Source: Actinomycetes bacterium (lineage in GTDB: Bacteria > Actinomycetota > Acidimicrobiia > Acidimicrobiales > Ilumatobacteraceae). From it: DNA of 64,000 bases. Below, piece after piece: positions 1 through 7,569 of this stretch. Position numbers and translations under genes: made by a program. The notes beneath the pieces are model-generated. The model was not told the origin of the DNA and did not search any database. It saw nothing but the letters and a program-made list of their open reading frames with translations. Each line of letters starts with the position of its first letter. The first letter of the stretch is position 1. Location of the stretch: the NCBI GenBank assembly GCA_029782355.1, contig JAKOUY010000006.1, forward strand, positions 18,998-82,997, in the 5' to 3' direction.

Positions 1-645
1 TGCCTTCGCGGCGTGGATCGTGCTGATCGTTCGGGTGAACTCCCGGTCGCCGATCCGCTCGGCGTACGTGAACCCGCCCTCCACGTCCTCGGGGTCGAGG
101 GCCTTGGCGGCCTTCTTCGCCGCGCGCTCGGCCTTGGCGTTCGCGCGCTCGGCCTTGGCCTCGGCCGAGTACCGGGCGAGGGTGCTCGTCCCGTCGCCGA
201 ACCCGCGCATCGTCGGGGCGGCGGGGAAGCACACGGTGCAGGCCATCTCGCCGTACTCGGCGACCATTGCCGCCTCGTCGCAGTCGGCGAGGTCGGTGAG
301 CCACTGGTACTGCGTGGACGGGTAGCACGTGCTGCAGCCCATGCCGCGGTGGACGTGGCCGCCGGAGTTGTTGACCAGGAAGTAGCGGAGCCAACCGCCG
401 CGGGCCTTGAACTCGGCCTCGTAGGGCTCGGCCTCGGTGCGGGCGGCGAGGAGGTCGGCCTCGGCCTTGGCGATCGCTCGGGCGTCCCAGGCGGACGGCT
501 CGCCGGTGCGGCGGGTGGCCTGCCGGGAGTAGAACTCCAGGGTCTGGCGGGCCCGGTCCTCCGCCGTCCACAGGTCGGCGAGGCGGGCGTCGATCTCCGC
601 CGGGGTCATCTCGGTGGGGTTCGGGGTGGCCGTCGTGTCGGTCAT
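1..645 (-). CDS. Partial phage protein with two CxxC pairs (C-terminus off window)
   Basis: The frame is open from an ATG at 645 to the left edge, so at least 215 residues are visible and the end is missing. The start follows GAAGGAG and is the first codon downstream of promoter P1. The N-terminus is Thr/Pro-rich, followed by a charged helical region (about 15-80), then HVH at 97-99 and the pairs CSTC (104-107) and CTVC (136-139), which could form a zinc site; the rest is Lys/Ala-rich helix. I recognise the style of small actinophage accessory proteins but no function. As first gene of a regulated operon it is likely expressed early. Confidence 0.8.
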   Translation of the reverse strand, partial: MTDTTATPNPTEMTPAEIDARLADLWTAEDRARQTLEFYSRQATRRTGEPSAWDARAIAKAEADLLAARTEAEPYEAEFKARGGWLRYFLVNNSGGHVHRGMGCSTCYPSTQYQWLTDLADCDEAAMVAEYGEMACTVCFPAAPTMRGFGDGTSTLARYSAEAKAERANAKAERAAKKAAKALDPEDVEGGFTYAERIGDREFTRTISTIHAAKA

Positions 646-665
646 CGGGGGCTCCTTCGCCGTGC

Positions 666-705
666 TGGACATGTCCAATATACATCCGACCGCCGGGGAT
701 TGCAA
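666..705 (-). promoter_or_regulatory. Promoter P1 with palindromic operator
   Basis: Read on the minus strand: -35 TTGCAA (700-705), 17-bp spacer, -10 TATATT (677-682), then the palindrome TGGACATGTCCA (666-677) that starts on the last base of the -10, the leader CAGCACGG and a GAAGGAG ribosome-binding site before the ATG at 645. The same arrangement recurs at six other promoters here. The palindrome covers the expected transcription start, so a bound protein would block initiation; the repressor role is inferred. Confidence 0.85.
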
Positions 706-750
706 CCCCTCCGGGCCAGAAATCTCCCGGAAGAAATCCCGAGGTAGGGG

Positions 751-790
751 TTGCCAGCGTCCCACCCCCGATGTATAGTGGACATGTCCA
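751..790 (+). promoter_or_regulatory. Promoter P2 with palindromic operator
   Basis: Plus strand: -35 TTGCCA (751-756), 17-bp spacer, -10 TATAGT (774-779), operator TGGACATGTCCA (779-790), leader CAGCACGGAGCGAG, then GAAGGAGCCCCCG before the ATG at 821. It is back to back with P1, and the two promoters form imperfect inverted copies with a spacer of about 45 bp between their -35 boxes. P2 drives the plus-strand genes from 821 to 2545. Confidence 0.87.
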
Positions 791-820
791 GCACGGAGCG
801 AGTGAGCGAAGGAGCCCCCG

Positions 821-1294
821 ATGAGCAACCCCACCACCACCACCGAGTCCCACGAGATCCGGGTCACGATCCCCGCCGCCCACGTGTGCGGCATGAACGA
901 GCGGAGCGTCGCAGTCCTCGCCGCCGACAACGGCGGCAAGATCGCCGCCCGCCTCGGCGGCCACCCCGGCCGCCCCGACGTGACGCTGGTCGTAGCGTTC
1001 GGCGACGCCGAGGACGCCTCCTACGAGTTCGAGGATGCGGTCCACGGCGAGTGGTACACGTTCACCACCGAGCAGCGCCTCGGGTGGGCCGCCAAGGACC
1101 GCAACGGCGCGGTCGTGGTGGTCGGCGACCGGGTGCGGTTCGTGAACGACGACGGCGAGGAGCAGATCCTCCCCGTCGGCCGCACCGGCCGCGAGGAGCC
1201 CTGGCTGGCGAAGTTCGGCGATGTCGAGGTCACCGACGAGTACGCCGAGCGGTGCCACCACCTGCGCTACGACGCCATCGAGGTGGCGTCGTGA
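821..1294 (+). CDS. Hypothetical phage protein, first gene of P2 operon
   Basis: A 157-residue protein whose ATG follows a strong GGAG ribosome-binding site right after P2. The Thr-rich N-terminus (PTTTTES) is a feature shared by several operon-first genes in this window. No domain is recognised. The body is mixed alpha/beta in composition with acidic patches (EDASYEFEDAV) and lacks a signal or membrane segment, so a soluble cytoplasmic protein is expected. It is translationally coupled to the next gene by a GTGA overlap. Confidence 0.8.
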   Translation: MSNPTTTTESHEIRVTIPAAHVCGMNERSVAVLAADNGGKIAARLGGHPGRPDVTLVVAFGDAEDASYEFEDAVHGEWYTFTTEQRLGWAAKDRNGAVVVVGDRVRFVNDDGEEQILPVGRTGREEPWLAKFGDVEVTDEYAERCHHLRYDAIEVAS

Positions 1295-1542
1295 GCGCCG
1301 CCCGCACGCCCGCCGAGCGGATCGCCGCCGCCGGGCTCGTCCGCCACCGCCTCGGCCCCGTGTGCTGGGTCCTCACCCGTGAGGACGGCACCGAGGTCGG
1401 CCGGTACGGCGGCCGCGCCGGGTACCGGTGGGCACGCCTCGCCGACGGCACTCGGGTCACCGAGATGGCCTCCTCGCCCGAGTTCGCCGAGCACTCCGGC
1501 GCGGACCTCGCCGCGGCGCTCCTCGCCGAGTTCGGCGGGTGA
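1291..1542 (+). CDS. Small hypothetical protein
   Basis: An 83-residue product with a GTG start at 1291 that overlaps the previous stop (GTGA), which is why that start was chosen over longer readings. The segment GPVCWVLTREDGTEVGRYGG looks like beta strands in a small barrel or roll. Function unknown. Confidence 0.75.
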   Translation: MSAARTPAERIAAAGLVRHRLGPVCWVLTREDGTEVGRYGGRAGYRWARLADGTRVTEMASSPEFAEHSGADLAAALLAEFGG

Positions 1543-1859
1543 CCACCATGACCGTGACCGCCCCCGAGCCCGAGGCCCGCATCGAGGACCGCCTCGGTGC
1601 TCGGGTGGCAGTCACCCGCATCGAGGCGGGGCTCCTGCCCGCCGCCGTGCGGATCACGATCCACGCCACCCACGGGCCCGAGGCCCGGTGGTGGTCGGCC
1701 TACGCTTTCGGGCCCGACGCGGCGGTGCCCGGCTACGAGCATCCGACCGTCGAACACGACCCGCGCGACGGCCTCACCGGCCCCGACCTGTGGGCCGCCG
1801 ACATCGCCATCGACTACGCCCACGAACTCGCCCACCGCCTGGAAGGACCCCGCCGATGA
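1539..1859 (+). CDS. Small hypothetical protein with His-rich C-terminus
   Basis: 106 residues if translation begins at the GTG that overlaps the upstream stop; an ATG at 1548 would give 103. The C-terminus has DIAIDYAHELAHRLEG. The HELAH-like string resembles a zinc-protease motif, but the protein is short and no third metal ligand is apparent, so a peptidase call is not made. Soluble; coupled by ATGA to the next gene. Confidence 0.72.
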   Translation: MTTMTVTAPEPEARIEDRLGARVAVTRIEAGLLPAAVRITIHATHGPEARWWSAYAFGPDAAVPGYEHPTVEHDPRDGLTGPDLWAADIAIDYAHELAHRLEGPRR

Positions 1860-2122
1860 GTACCCCGCTGCCCGAGCACGACGTGGCGATCGACCACCGC
1901 GAGCCGTCGGAGTTCCGCCCCGAGCAGATCGTCTACACGTGGGCCAGCGGCGACCCGAACCGCGGCTGGCGTGTCCGGCTCACCGGAGCGAACCGGCTCC
2001 GCCCCGCCGACATCGTGTGGTCCGGCACCGGCACCGAGGACCCCGCCGAAGCCCGAGCCCTCGCCGCCGCGCTCGTCCTCGCTGCCGAGGCGTTCGCCAC
2101 GATCCGGCCCATCGCCCGATGA
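1856..2122 (+). CDS. Small hypothetical protein
   Basis: 88 residues, start ATG overlapping the upstream stop (ATGA). A beta-rich middle (IVYTWASGDPNRGWRVRLTG) is followed by an Ala-rich helix. No recognised family. Coupled to the next gene by another ATGA. Confidence 0.75.
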   Translation: MSTPLPEHDVAIDHREPSEFRPEQIVYTWASGDPNRGWRVRLTGANRLRPADIVWSGTGTEDPAEARALAAALVLAAEAFATIRPIAR

Positions 2123-2376
2123 CCACCGAGCGGGAGCGAATCCCCGCCGAGGCCTACGACCTCATCGAGTGGGACCTCGGCGACTGCCCGTACTACCAGC
2201 GGCAGGCCCTCGGCGTCCCGTACCCCGAGGGGTGGCTCGACCGGGGCGGGTGCGGCGGGTGCTCCCAGGAACCCGAGTGCGTCACGATGCGCCCGACCGA
2301 GGGCTGGCCGTCGGTCGTCGGGTACACCCCGGAACTCCTCGCCCTGTGGCGGGACCTCGGGGCGGGCGACGCCTGA
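2119..2376 (+). CDS. Small cysteine-containing hypothetical protein
   Basis: 85 residues with CPYY near 23 and a GGCGGCSQEPEC cluster near 44-55, giving four Cys that may hold a metal. Start ATG overlaps the upstream stop. No function recognised; it belongs to the P2 operon of small proteins. Confidence 0.74.
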   Translation: MTTERERIPAEAYDLIEWDLGDCPYYQRQALGVPYPEGWLDRGGCGGCSQEPECVTMRPTEGWPSVVGYTPELLALWRDLGAGDA

Positions 2377-2410
2377 AGAAAACCTCGCCCCAGGGGTTGC
2401 ACCCGAGCCC

Positions 2411-2545
2411 GTGCGGGTCGGCCTCGGGCCCCTCGACCCGCACCGCGAGGACCCCGACGACCTCACGCTCCCCGAGGTCACGCACCGGTACGTGAGCCGG
2501 GCCGCGCTCCGGGCGGCGATCGCCGACGGGTCGGCGTTCCGCTAG
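2411..2545 (+). CDS. Short ORF, last gene of P2 operon
   Basis: A 44-residue reading frame from GTG 2411 to TAG 2543-2545 that fills the gap after the 85-residue gene. High G/C in third positions and a helical, Arg/Ala-rich C-terminus (RYVSRAALRAAIADGSAFR) argue for coding, but the ribosome-binding site is weak. Its stop codon overlaps the stop of the convergent minus-strand gene, which marks a natural end of both units. Confidence 0.5.
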   Translation: MRVGLGPLDPHREDPDDLTLPEVTHRYVSRAALRAAIADGSAFR

Positions 2546-2796
2546 GCCAGCGGCACGGGCCAGCACAGGGGCCGGAGCGCGCCCGCGACGCCCTCGCCGA
2601 CCCCGGCGACCAGGCCCTGCTCGGCGAGGGCCAGCAGATGACCGAACGTCGTCCCCACCGAGCGGTCCGCTTCCGCCGCCACCGCCCGCACCGTCGCCCG
2701 GCCGTCGTCGGCGTATACGCGCCACAGCGCCGCCAGGATGCGAGCCTCGCCCTCGCCCACGACCTCCACGCCCTCGGGGAGCGTCGCGACGCTCAC
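2542..2796 (-). CDS. Small winged-helix DNA-binding protein
   Basis: 84 residues from a GTG coupled to the MerR-like gene. The segment ILAALWRVYADDGRATVRAVAAEADRS followed by GTTFGHLLALAEQGLV reads as helix, helix-turn-helix and wing, similar in layout to LexA-type N-terminal or MarR-like winged helices. No catalytic part. It may regulate the late or accessory genes together with its neighbour; target unknown. Confidence 0.6.
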   Translation of the reverse strand: MSVATLPEGVEVVGEGEARILAALWRVYADDGRATVRAVAAEADRSVGTTFGHLLALAEQGLVAGVGEGVAGALRPLCWPVPLA

Positions 2797-3140
2797 GGGG
2801 CCACCACGACCGCAGCGCCACCCGAGCGGGCCACCGCGGCGAACACGTCCGCCGGGGAGCACGCCTCGATGCCGCCGTCCGCGTCGGCGACGAGCACCCG
2901 CTCGGGGTCATCGCCGAGCACGTCGAGGAACTCGGCAATCCGGGCCAGCGGGCACCCGAGCCCGCGGAGCGCCACGACCAGCCGGACCTCGGCCACGTTC
3001 GCGTCGGAGAACGCCCGCGCCGAACCCGAGCCTCGGGCCTCGACCGCCGGGACGATCAGCCCGCGGCGGCACCAGTAGTCGACCTCCCGGTACGTGGCAC
3101 CGGTGAGGCGGCAGACCTCGGGCGTCGTGTAGGTCCTCAC
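2793..3140 (-). CDS. MerR-family DNA-binding protein
   Basis: 115 residues. The N-terminus VRTYTTPEVCRLTGATYREVDYWCRRGLI matches the MerR helix-turn-helix (recognition helix plus the YW..RGL wing), and a second helical part with VALRGLGCPLARIAEFLD matches the MerR post-helix region. It lacks an obvious effector domain, so it could be a transcription regulator or an excisionase-like architectural protein. GTG start at 3140; upstream lies a 38-bp gap with a small dyad. Confidence 0.75.
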   Translation of the reverse strand: MRTYTTPEVCRLTGATYREVDYWCRRGLIVPAVEARGSGSARAFSDANVAEVRLVVALRGLGCPLARIAEFLDVLGDDPERVLVADADGGIEACSPADVFAAVARSGGAAVVVAP

Positions 3141-3178
3141 GGGCCCACGGTAGGTCGCCGTGCCGCCACGTGGGCGGA

Positions 3179-3904
3179 TTACCCGGGTCGGCGTTCCCGG
3201 GCTCCCGGGCGGCGGCTCACGGCGTGCACGGGCCGCTGGGCCCGCCTCACGGGGGCGACGTGCACCGGGCCCCACCACTCCACCCCGAGGGCCGAGGCGT
3301 CCGCACCGAGGAACCGCCAGGCGCGCCGCTCACCACCACCGTGGGCCAGGAGGCTGGGCCCGTCGCGGTGGTCCACCAGCGACGGCCACGGGTACCACAC
3401 CGGGATCTCCGCCCGGACCAACCAGCGGGAGATCCGCCGGTCGTACTCGGGGAGCCCCGAGCGGTCCTGCTCCCGCACCAGCGGCGGGATCGTCCACACG
3501 GGGAGCACCACCCCGACGCCCCACAGGAGTTCCCGGAGCACGATCCACACGGCCTCGGCGTCGTCGGCCGCGGCGACCGCCTGGGCGATCTTCCCCGGGC
3601 GGGGCTTCGTCTGGCCGAGGTACAGCCCGAGCGCCGCACGCGCCGGGTCGGGGATCGCGTCGAGCGCCGCCTCGATGCCGGGGATCAGGTCCCGGCAGGG
3701 CACGGCGTCATCTTGGAGCACGACGTGGTGGGTCGCCTCGGGCTCGTACGCGAGCAACGCCCGGCGGCCCGTGTCCCACTCGTTGCCGTGACGGTCCCAC
3801 ACGACGGTCGGCTCGAACGGGCGGAGCGCCGCCCGGAGGTCGGCGACCCACTCGGCCCGGTCCGGGTGCGCCATGATCGCCACCGAGCACCGGGACAGGA
3901 TCAT
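3179..3904 (-). CDS. Putative glycosyltransferase
   Basis: 241 residues. The N-terminal part has the look of a nucleotide-sugar binding fold (CSVAIMAHPDRAEWVADLRAAL), then VVLQDDAVPCRDL around 61-73, an acidic pair typical of a GT-A metal site, and LGLYLGQ. Similar layouts occur in GT25-like enzymes, so it probably moves a sugar onto an acceptor; sugar and target unknown. The last 25 residues are Arg-rich. Overlaps the next GT2 gene by 4 bp and forms the downstream end of the glycosylation island. Confidence 0.6.
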   Translation of the reverse strand: MILSRCSVAIMAHPDRAEWVADLRAALRPFEPTVVWDRHGNEWDTGRRALLAYEPEATHHVVLQDDAVPCRDLIPGIEAALDAIPDPARAALGLYLGQTKPRPGKIAQAVAAADDAEAVWIVLRELLWGVGVVLPVWTIPPLVREQDRSGLPEYDRRISRWLVRAEIPVWYPWPSLVDHRDGPSLLAHGGGERRAWRFLGADASALGVEWWGPVHVAPVRRAQRPVHAVSRRPGARERRPG

Positions 3905-4698
3905 GCCACCGGGTCCTCGATGAGCCCGTCGGCCGTCGGGTCCGCCGAGTGGAACCAGCGGAGGTAGTGCGCGGCGAGGGCGTCGGGTCCGTGCTCGGCG
4001 AGCGTCGCGCCGTACGACCGCCAGTGAGCCCCCTCCGACTCGGGGAGATCGGTCGCGGCGTACGCGGCAGCGCCGTTGCGGGCCTTCCGCACGAACTGCT
4101 CGGCCGACCGGTACGGGAAGTGGTGGATCTCCAGCACCGGTTGAGGCGTCCGGCCCGGCCTCGGGTAGTGCGCCCCGTGGTTGCCCTGCTCGATGACCAC
4201 GGGGAGCACCGGCCGCACCGCGACCTTCGGGAACCGGCCCGGCTCCGCGCGCCGCCAGCGGATGCGCCGGTACGGGTTGCCCTCGGCCGCGTCGTCGGCG
4301 TCGGTGGTCACGTGGTCGTAGAGCGCCGCCTCGGCGATCGACTCCGACGGCGGGAGCCCGAGCAGCACGTCGCCGATCCTACCCCACGGGGAGCGCCACC
4401 ACTCGTCGGCGTCGAACGGCACGACCCACCGTGCGCCCTGCTCGGCGGCGACGCTCGCGAGGAGGCTCATCTTGGCCGACTGGTAGTAGGCCGGGTCCGG
4501 GTCGTCGGTGACCATGACCGTGCCCGGGTACGCGCGCGCGATGTCGGCGAGGAGGTCGCGGGTCCCGTCGGTGCTCCCGTTGTCGGCGACGAGCACGGCG
4601 TCGACGTGGCCGAGCAGGTTGCCGACCGTGTGTCCGATCACGTCGGCCTCGTCCTTGACCATCGACACGGCCCACACGGGCGGGCGGGCGAGGCTCAC
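3901..4698 (-). CDS. Family 2 glycosyltransferase
   Basis: 265 residues. The GT-A fold signature is clear: VSMVKDEADVIGHTV at the start, VDAVLVADNGSTDGT near 45-60, and VVPFDADEWW with the DxD-type metal site. This is the GT2 group that often begins with a 'KNE/KDE' motif. It should transfer a sugar from a nucleotide donor in the cytoplasm. GTG start at 4698 chosen because it overlaps the stop of the upstream gene; a longer frame exists but has poor codon use. Confidence 0.85.
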   Translation of the reverse strand: MSLARPPVWAVSMVKDEADVIGHTVGNLLGHVDAVLVADNGSTDGTRDLLADIARAYPGTVMVTDDPDPAYYQSAKMSLLASVAAEQGARWVVPFDADEWWRSPWGRIGDVLLGLPPSESIAEAALYDHVTTDADDAAEGNPYRRIRWRRAEPGRFPKVAVRPVLPVVIEQGNHGAHYPRPGRTPQPVLEIHHFPYRSAEQFVRKARNGAAAYAATDLPESEGAHWRSYGATLAEHGPDALAAHYLRWFHSADPTADGLIEDPVA

Positions 4699-4844
4699 CG
4701 GTACTGCCCCTCGTCCGTCATCAGCCCCGACTCGTCGCGCCAGAAGAACAGCCACCGCTTCCACCGCGGCCACACGTAGCGGGCGACCGTGAAGCGCCCC
4801 GGATCGTCGCGGCAGTCACACTCCCACGGGCACGGGCCGCTCAT
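4695..4844 (-). CDS. Small Trp/Cys-rich protein
   Basis: 49 residues with CPWECDC at the N-terminus and an aromatic basic stretch (VWPRWKRWLFFW). Starts with ATG overlapping the methyltransferase stop, ends overlapping the GT2 start. Too short for a family assignment; its place between two modification enzymes suggests a cofactor-like or adaptor role, which is only inference. Confidence 0.65.
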   Translation of the reverse strand: MSGPCPWECDCRDDPGRFTVARYVWPRWKRWLFFWRDESGLMTDEGQYR

Positions 4845-5521
4845 CGGGGCCGCCTGGCGTCCCACAGCACGGGGTGGATCACGTAGTGCGGCGGGTGGTC
4901 GGCGAGGCACGCGGCCGGGTCCGGCATGAGGTTCCACGCCTCCGACGCGACGGCGATCAGCAGGTTCTGCGCGTACCAATTCTCCACCCGGGAGTCGTGC
5001 CACAACCGGCGGCGGAGGTAGCCGCTCGCGGTGTAGCCGTGCTCGGCGAACGCCGACGCCCACCAGTCGGGCGGCTGCTCGTTCAGGTGGCCGGTGCCAC
5101 CCTGGCCGGGGATCGCCGCGGAGAACGCCACGATCGGAGCGAGGGCGCACAGGTCGGCGACGAACCCCGCCGCCCGTTCCGGCGGTAGGTGCTCGGCGAC
5201 CTCCAGCGACACGGCGAGGTCGAACGGGCCGAGGTCGTCCTCGACCGTGAACGGCGCGCGCAGGTCGGCGTGTACGAACCCGAGCCCGGGCTCCTGGCCG
5301 TCGTCCACGTCGTAGTCCACGCCGAGCGCCGCACCCCCGAGCGGAGCGAGCCGCGCAGCGAACTCCCGAGCCCACCACCCCTCGCCGCACCCCACGTCGA
5401 CCACCCGCCGCACGTGGGGGAACTCGGCGAGGAGCATCGGGACCACCACCCGCGCCGACCGCTGCGTGCCCTCCCGGATCGCGTCACGGATAGCCGGGGT
5501 GAACCCGGTCACCCCGGTCAC
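4841..5521 (-). CDS. Class I SAM-dependent methyltransferase
   Basis: 226 residues. Motif I VVDVGCGEGWW, an acidic motif after beta-2 (GVDYDVDDGQ) and FDLAVSLEVAEHLPPE define a Rossmann methyltransferase of the small-molecule or sugar type. The C-terminal part (NEQPPDWW, FAEHGY) matches members found beside glycosyltransferases. Likely methylates a sugar or a glycan on a phage or host surface. GTG start at 5521 overlaps the upstream stop. Confidence 0.87.
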   Translation of the reverse strand: MTGVTGFTPAIRDAIREGTQRSARVVVPMLLAEFPHVRRVVDVGCGEGWWAREFAARLAPLGGAALGVDYDVDDGQEPGLGFVHADLRAPFTVEDDLGPFDLAVSLEVAEHLPPERAAGFVADLCALAPIVAFSAAIPGQGGTGHLNEQPPDWWASAFAEHGYTASGYLRRRLWHDSRVENWYAQNLLIAVASEAWNLMPDPAACLADHPPHYVIHPVLWDARRPR

Positions 5522-5922
5522 AGGGTCGCTCGCCGGTCGAACTCGGCGAGGTCGGCGAGCACCCGGTCCGCGATCCGCTCGGCCTCCGCCTGCTGCTCCG
5601 CCGTCACGGCCACCCGGAACGCGCCGCCACCGAACATGGCGTGCCCGACGGCGTTCACCGCCACCGAGCGGCGCGGGTCCGCTGACGGCGGTTCGGCGTG
5701 CACCACTCGCCCCAGGAACTCCGCACACTGGCAGCCGCGCACCGGCGACCACGACGGGCACACCGACTCGTAGCCGGGGTGCCCGCACGGCTCGTTCTCC
5801 GGGCCGTGCTCCGTTCCCGGCGGCCACTCGCGCGCGCCCGTCACCCACCCTCCGCAGGTGGTGCACACCTTGTACGGGTCGGCGAACGTGACCACCGTGT
5901 AGGTGCTCGTCGTCGTGTGCAT
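5518..5922 (-). CDS. Cysteine-rich hypothetical protein
   Basis: 134 residues. A Thr-rich start is followed by CTTCGGWV (about 20-27), CGHPGYESVC and CQC, a set of Cys/His that may bind one or two zinc ions, and a helical tail (AEQQAEAERIADRVLADLAEF). GAGGAG lies at a good distance from the ATG, so this start is firm. Function unknown. Confidence 0.75.
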   Translation of the reverse strand: MHTTTSTYTVVTFADPYKVCTTCGGWVTGAREWPPGTEHGPENEPCGHPGYESVCPSWSPVRGCQCAEFLGRVVHAEPPSADPRRSVAVNAVGHAMFGGGAFRVAVTAEQQAEAERIADRVLADLAEFDRRATL

Positions 5923-5936
5923 TCGTCGCTCCTCGC

Positions 5937-6638
5937 TCAGTAGCCGGTGCCGACTCGTTCGGCCCCGATGTGTGTCACCCACTCGCCCGAGTCGCGCGCG
6001 CCCCAATACGCGAACCGGAGCGCCGGATCGGTGAGGAGCCGGTGGGTGAACTCGCCCTCCGACAACGCGCCCGAGGGCCACCCCCGCTCGATCAGGTCGG
6101 CCCGGTACAGGCTCGGGTTCGTGGTGAAGAAGAGCCGGTGCTCCAGCCACCGGTGCCCGGCCGCGTCGTGGTGCTCGGCGTACTCGTCGGGGTGCATCTC
6201 CACGACCCCGCCCGCCTCACGTTCGGCGGCGTTCCACGGCTGGCGGCGGAGCGCGATCTGCGCCAGGTGCGGCCGGTCGGCGAGCACCGCGGCGAGGGCG
6301 TCGAGGTCCACGTCGTGCTCGAAGAGGAAGTCGTCCTCCAGGTGGAACACGTGGGTCACCTGGTCGCCGGTGGTGGTGGCGTTCCACGCGGCGAGGTAGT
6401 CCCACGCGTGGGCGATCGCCCCACCGAACCCGCGGCGCACCGCGTTCGCCGAGGCGGTCGGTAGGACCTCCCACTCGGGGTAGCGGATGCGGAGCGACCG
6501 GACGTGCTCGGGGTTGCCCGTGTCATCGTGCATCACCTGCAGCACCGGGCCCGAGTGGTGCACCCGTTCCCGGTACGAGTGGAGCGTCTGGCGGAGCAGG
6601 TCATCACGGCCATCGGTGAACACGATCACGGCGAGCAC
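5937..6638 (-). CDS. Glycosyltransferase, GT-A type
   Basis: 233 residues. VLAVIVFTDGRDDLLRQTL is a GT2-like first strand and helix; VTHVFHLEDDFLF carries the acidic EDD metal site, and MHPDEYAEHHD and the C-terminal EFTHRLL fit phage glycosyltransferases. A GTG start with GGAGG at 7-11 bp upstream is used; it overlaps the upstream gene by 13 bp. Substrate not known; third glycosyltransferase of the island in coordinate order. Confidence 0.75.
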   Translation of the reverse strand: MLAVIVFTDGRDDLLRQTLHSYRERVHHSGPVLQVMHDDTGNPEHVRSLRIRYPEWEVLPTASANAVRRGFGGAIAHAWDYLAAWNATTTGDQVTHVFHLEDDFLFEHDVDLDALAAVLADRPHLAQIALRRQPWNAAEREAGGVVEMHPDEYAEHHDAAGHRWLEHRLFFTTNPSLYRADLIERGWPSGALSEGEFTHRLLTDPALRFAYWGARDSGEWVTHIGAERVGTGY

Positions 6639-6922
6639 GTGGGAGCCTCCGGGTAGGTGGGGTCGAGGATGCGGGCGAGGTCGGGGGCGTGCTCGGCGGC
6701 CGAGGCCAGCGCCGAGCGGAGCGTCGCGCCAGCACCGAGCGAGCAGCCCTCGGGCCACATGGCCCACTCCGACAGGGACCGGAACAGCCGCTGGTCGTTC
6801 GGGCCGAGGCGGACCCACACGCGCCACCCGCCGTGGAGCGAGGACACCCCGGCGACGACCTCGCCGCGGCCGAGCACCGCACGGAGTGCGGCGAGTCGGC
6901 GGTGCAACGCCCGGCCCGTCAC
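6626..6922 (-). CDS. Small hypothetical protein
   Basis: 98 residues, GTG start overlapping the upstream stop. Contains a beta hairpin-like stretch (VVAGVSSLHGGWRVWVRLG) and a C-terminal helix. No signal or membrane part and no recognised domain. Lies between the 216-residue and GT genes of the same operon. Confidence 0.7.
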   Translation of the reverse strand: MTGRALHRRLAALRAVLGRGEVVAGVSSLHGGWRVWVRLGPNDQRLFRSLSEWAMWPEGCSLGAGATLRSALASAAEHAPDLARILDPTYPEAPTCSP

Positions 6923-7569
6923 GCGTTCACCAGGCGGCCAGCACGTAGGAACCCGTGCCAGGTGGGCTTGGCGATCGACCCGGCCCCGGCGGCGCACGTG
7001 TCGCCGTCCTTGTCCACGGTGAGCGTGCACGGGATCGCCCGGGGGTCGCCGTGACGGACCCAGCAGTAGTGGGCGTCGTCGTCGGGTCGGGTGCAGTTAC
7101 TCGCCCGGAGGTCCGGCATCCAATCGTCGCCGAGGCCCGCCGGGCGGCCGTCGCCGCGTGGGGTGCGGACGACGAGGCAGATCCCGTCGGGCCCCTTCCG
7201 CGGGTACCAGTAGGCGTCCCACATCGCGCCGGGCGGAGCGTCGCGGAGCACCCCCGACCAGCGGCCGTCGGCGGCCAGGTGGATCGGGTCCTGGTTCACC
7301 TGCCACGCATCCTCCGCACGGAACACGTCGGCGCACGCGTCACACGACGTGGGCCAGCGCGGGTCGTCGCGGTAGTCGGCCGGGTCGATCGCCGCGATGA
7401 GCCCGTCGTCGTGGTGCACCGTCGGCACCCCGTCGGCGATCACCACCGACGCGTTGTGGTATCCCGCCGGACCCGGGCACGGACGCCCCGCCGACGAGTA
7501 GACGAACCGGCGGAGCGACACGCGAGCGAGGCCCGACGGTGCGGTCCAGAAGCACTCCCACTCGGTCAC
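6919..7569 (-). CDS. Conserved-looking hypothetical protein with Cys pairs
   Basis: 216 residues. Aromatic-rich throughout (WECFW, AMWDAYWYPRKGPDG), with CDACADVF and SNCTRPDDDAHYCW. The W/Y/D pattern and C-terminal KPTWHGFL suggest a folded enzyme or binding domain, but I cannot name it. Situated inside the glycosylation island, so a role linked to sugars or virion decoration is possible. Confidence 0.7.
   Translation of the reverse strand: MTEWECFWTAPSGLARVSLRRFVYSSAGRPCPGPAGYHNASVVIADGVPTVHHDDGLIAAIDPADYRDDPRWPTSCDACADVFRAEDAWQVNQDPIHLAADGRWSGVLRDAPPGAMWDAYWYPRKGPDGICLVVRTPRGDGRPAGLGDDWMPDLRASNCTRPDDDAHYCWVRHGDPRAIPCTLTVDKDGDTCAAGAGSIAKPTWHGFLRAGRLVNA

Noticed and set aside
1539..1859. 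HELAH string as a zinc protease
   Set aside because: Protein is about 105 residues with the string at its very end and no further metal ligand.
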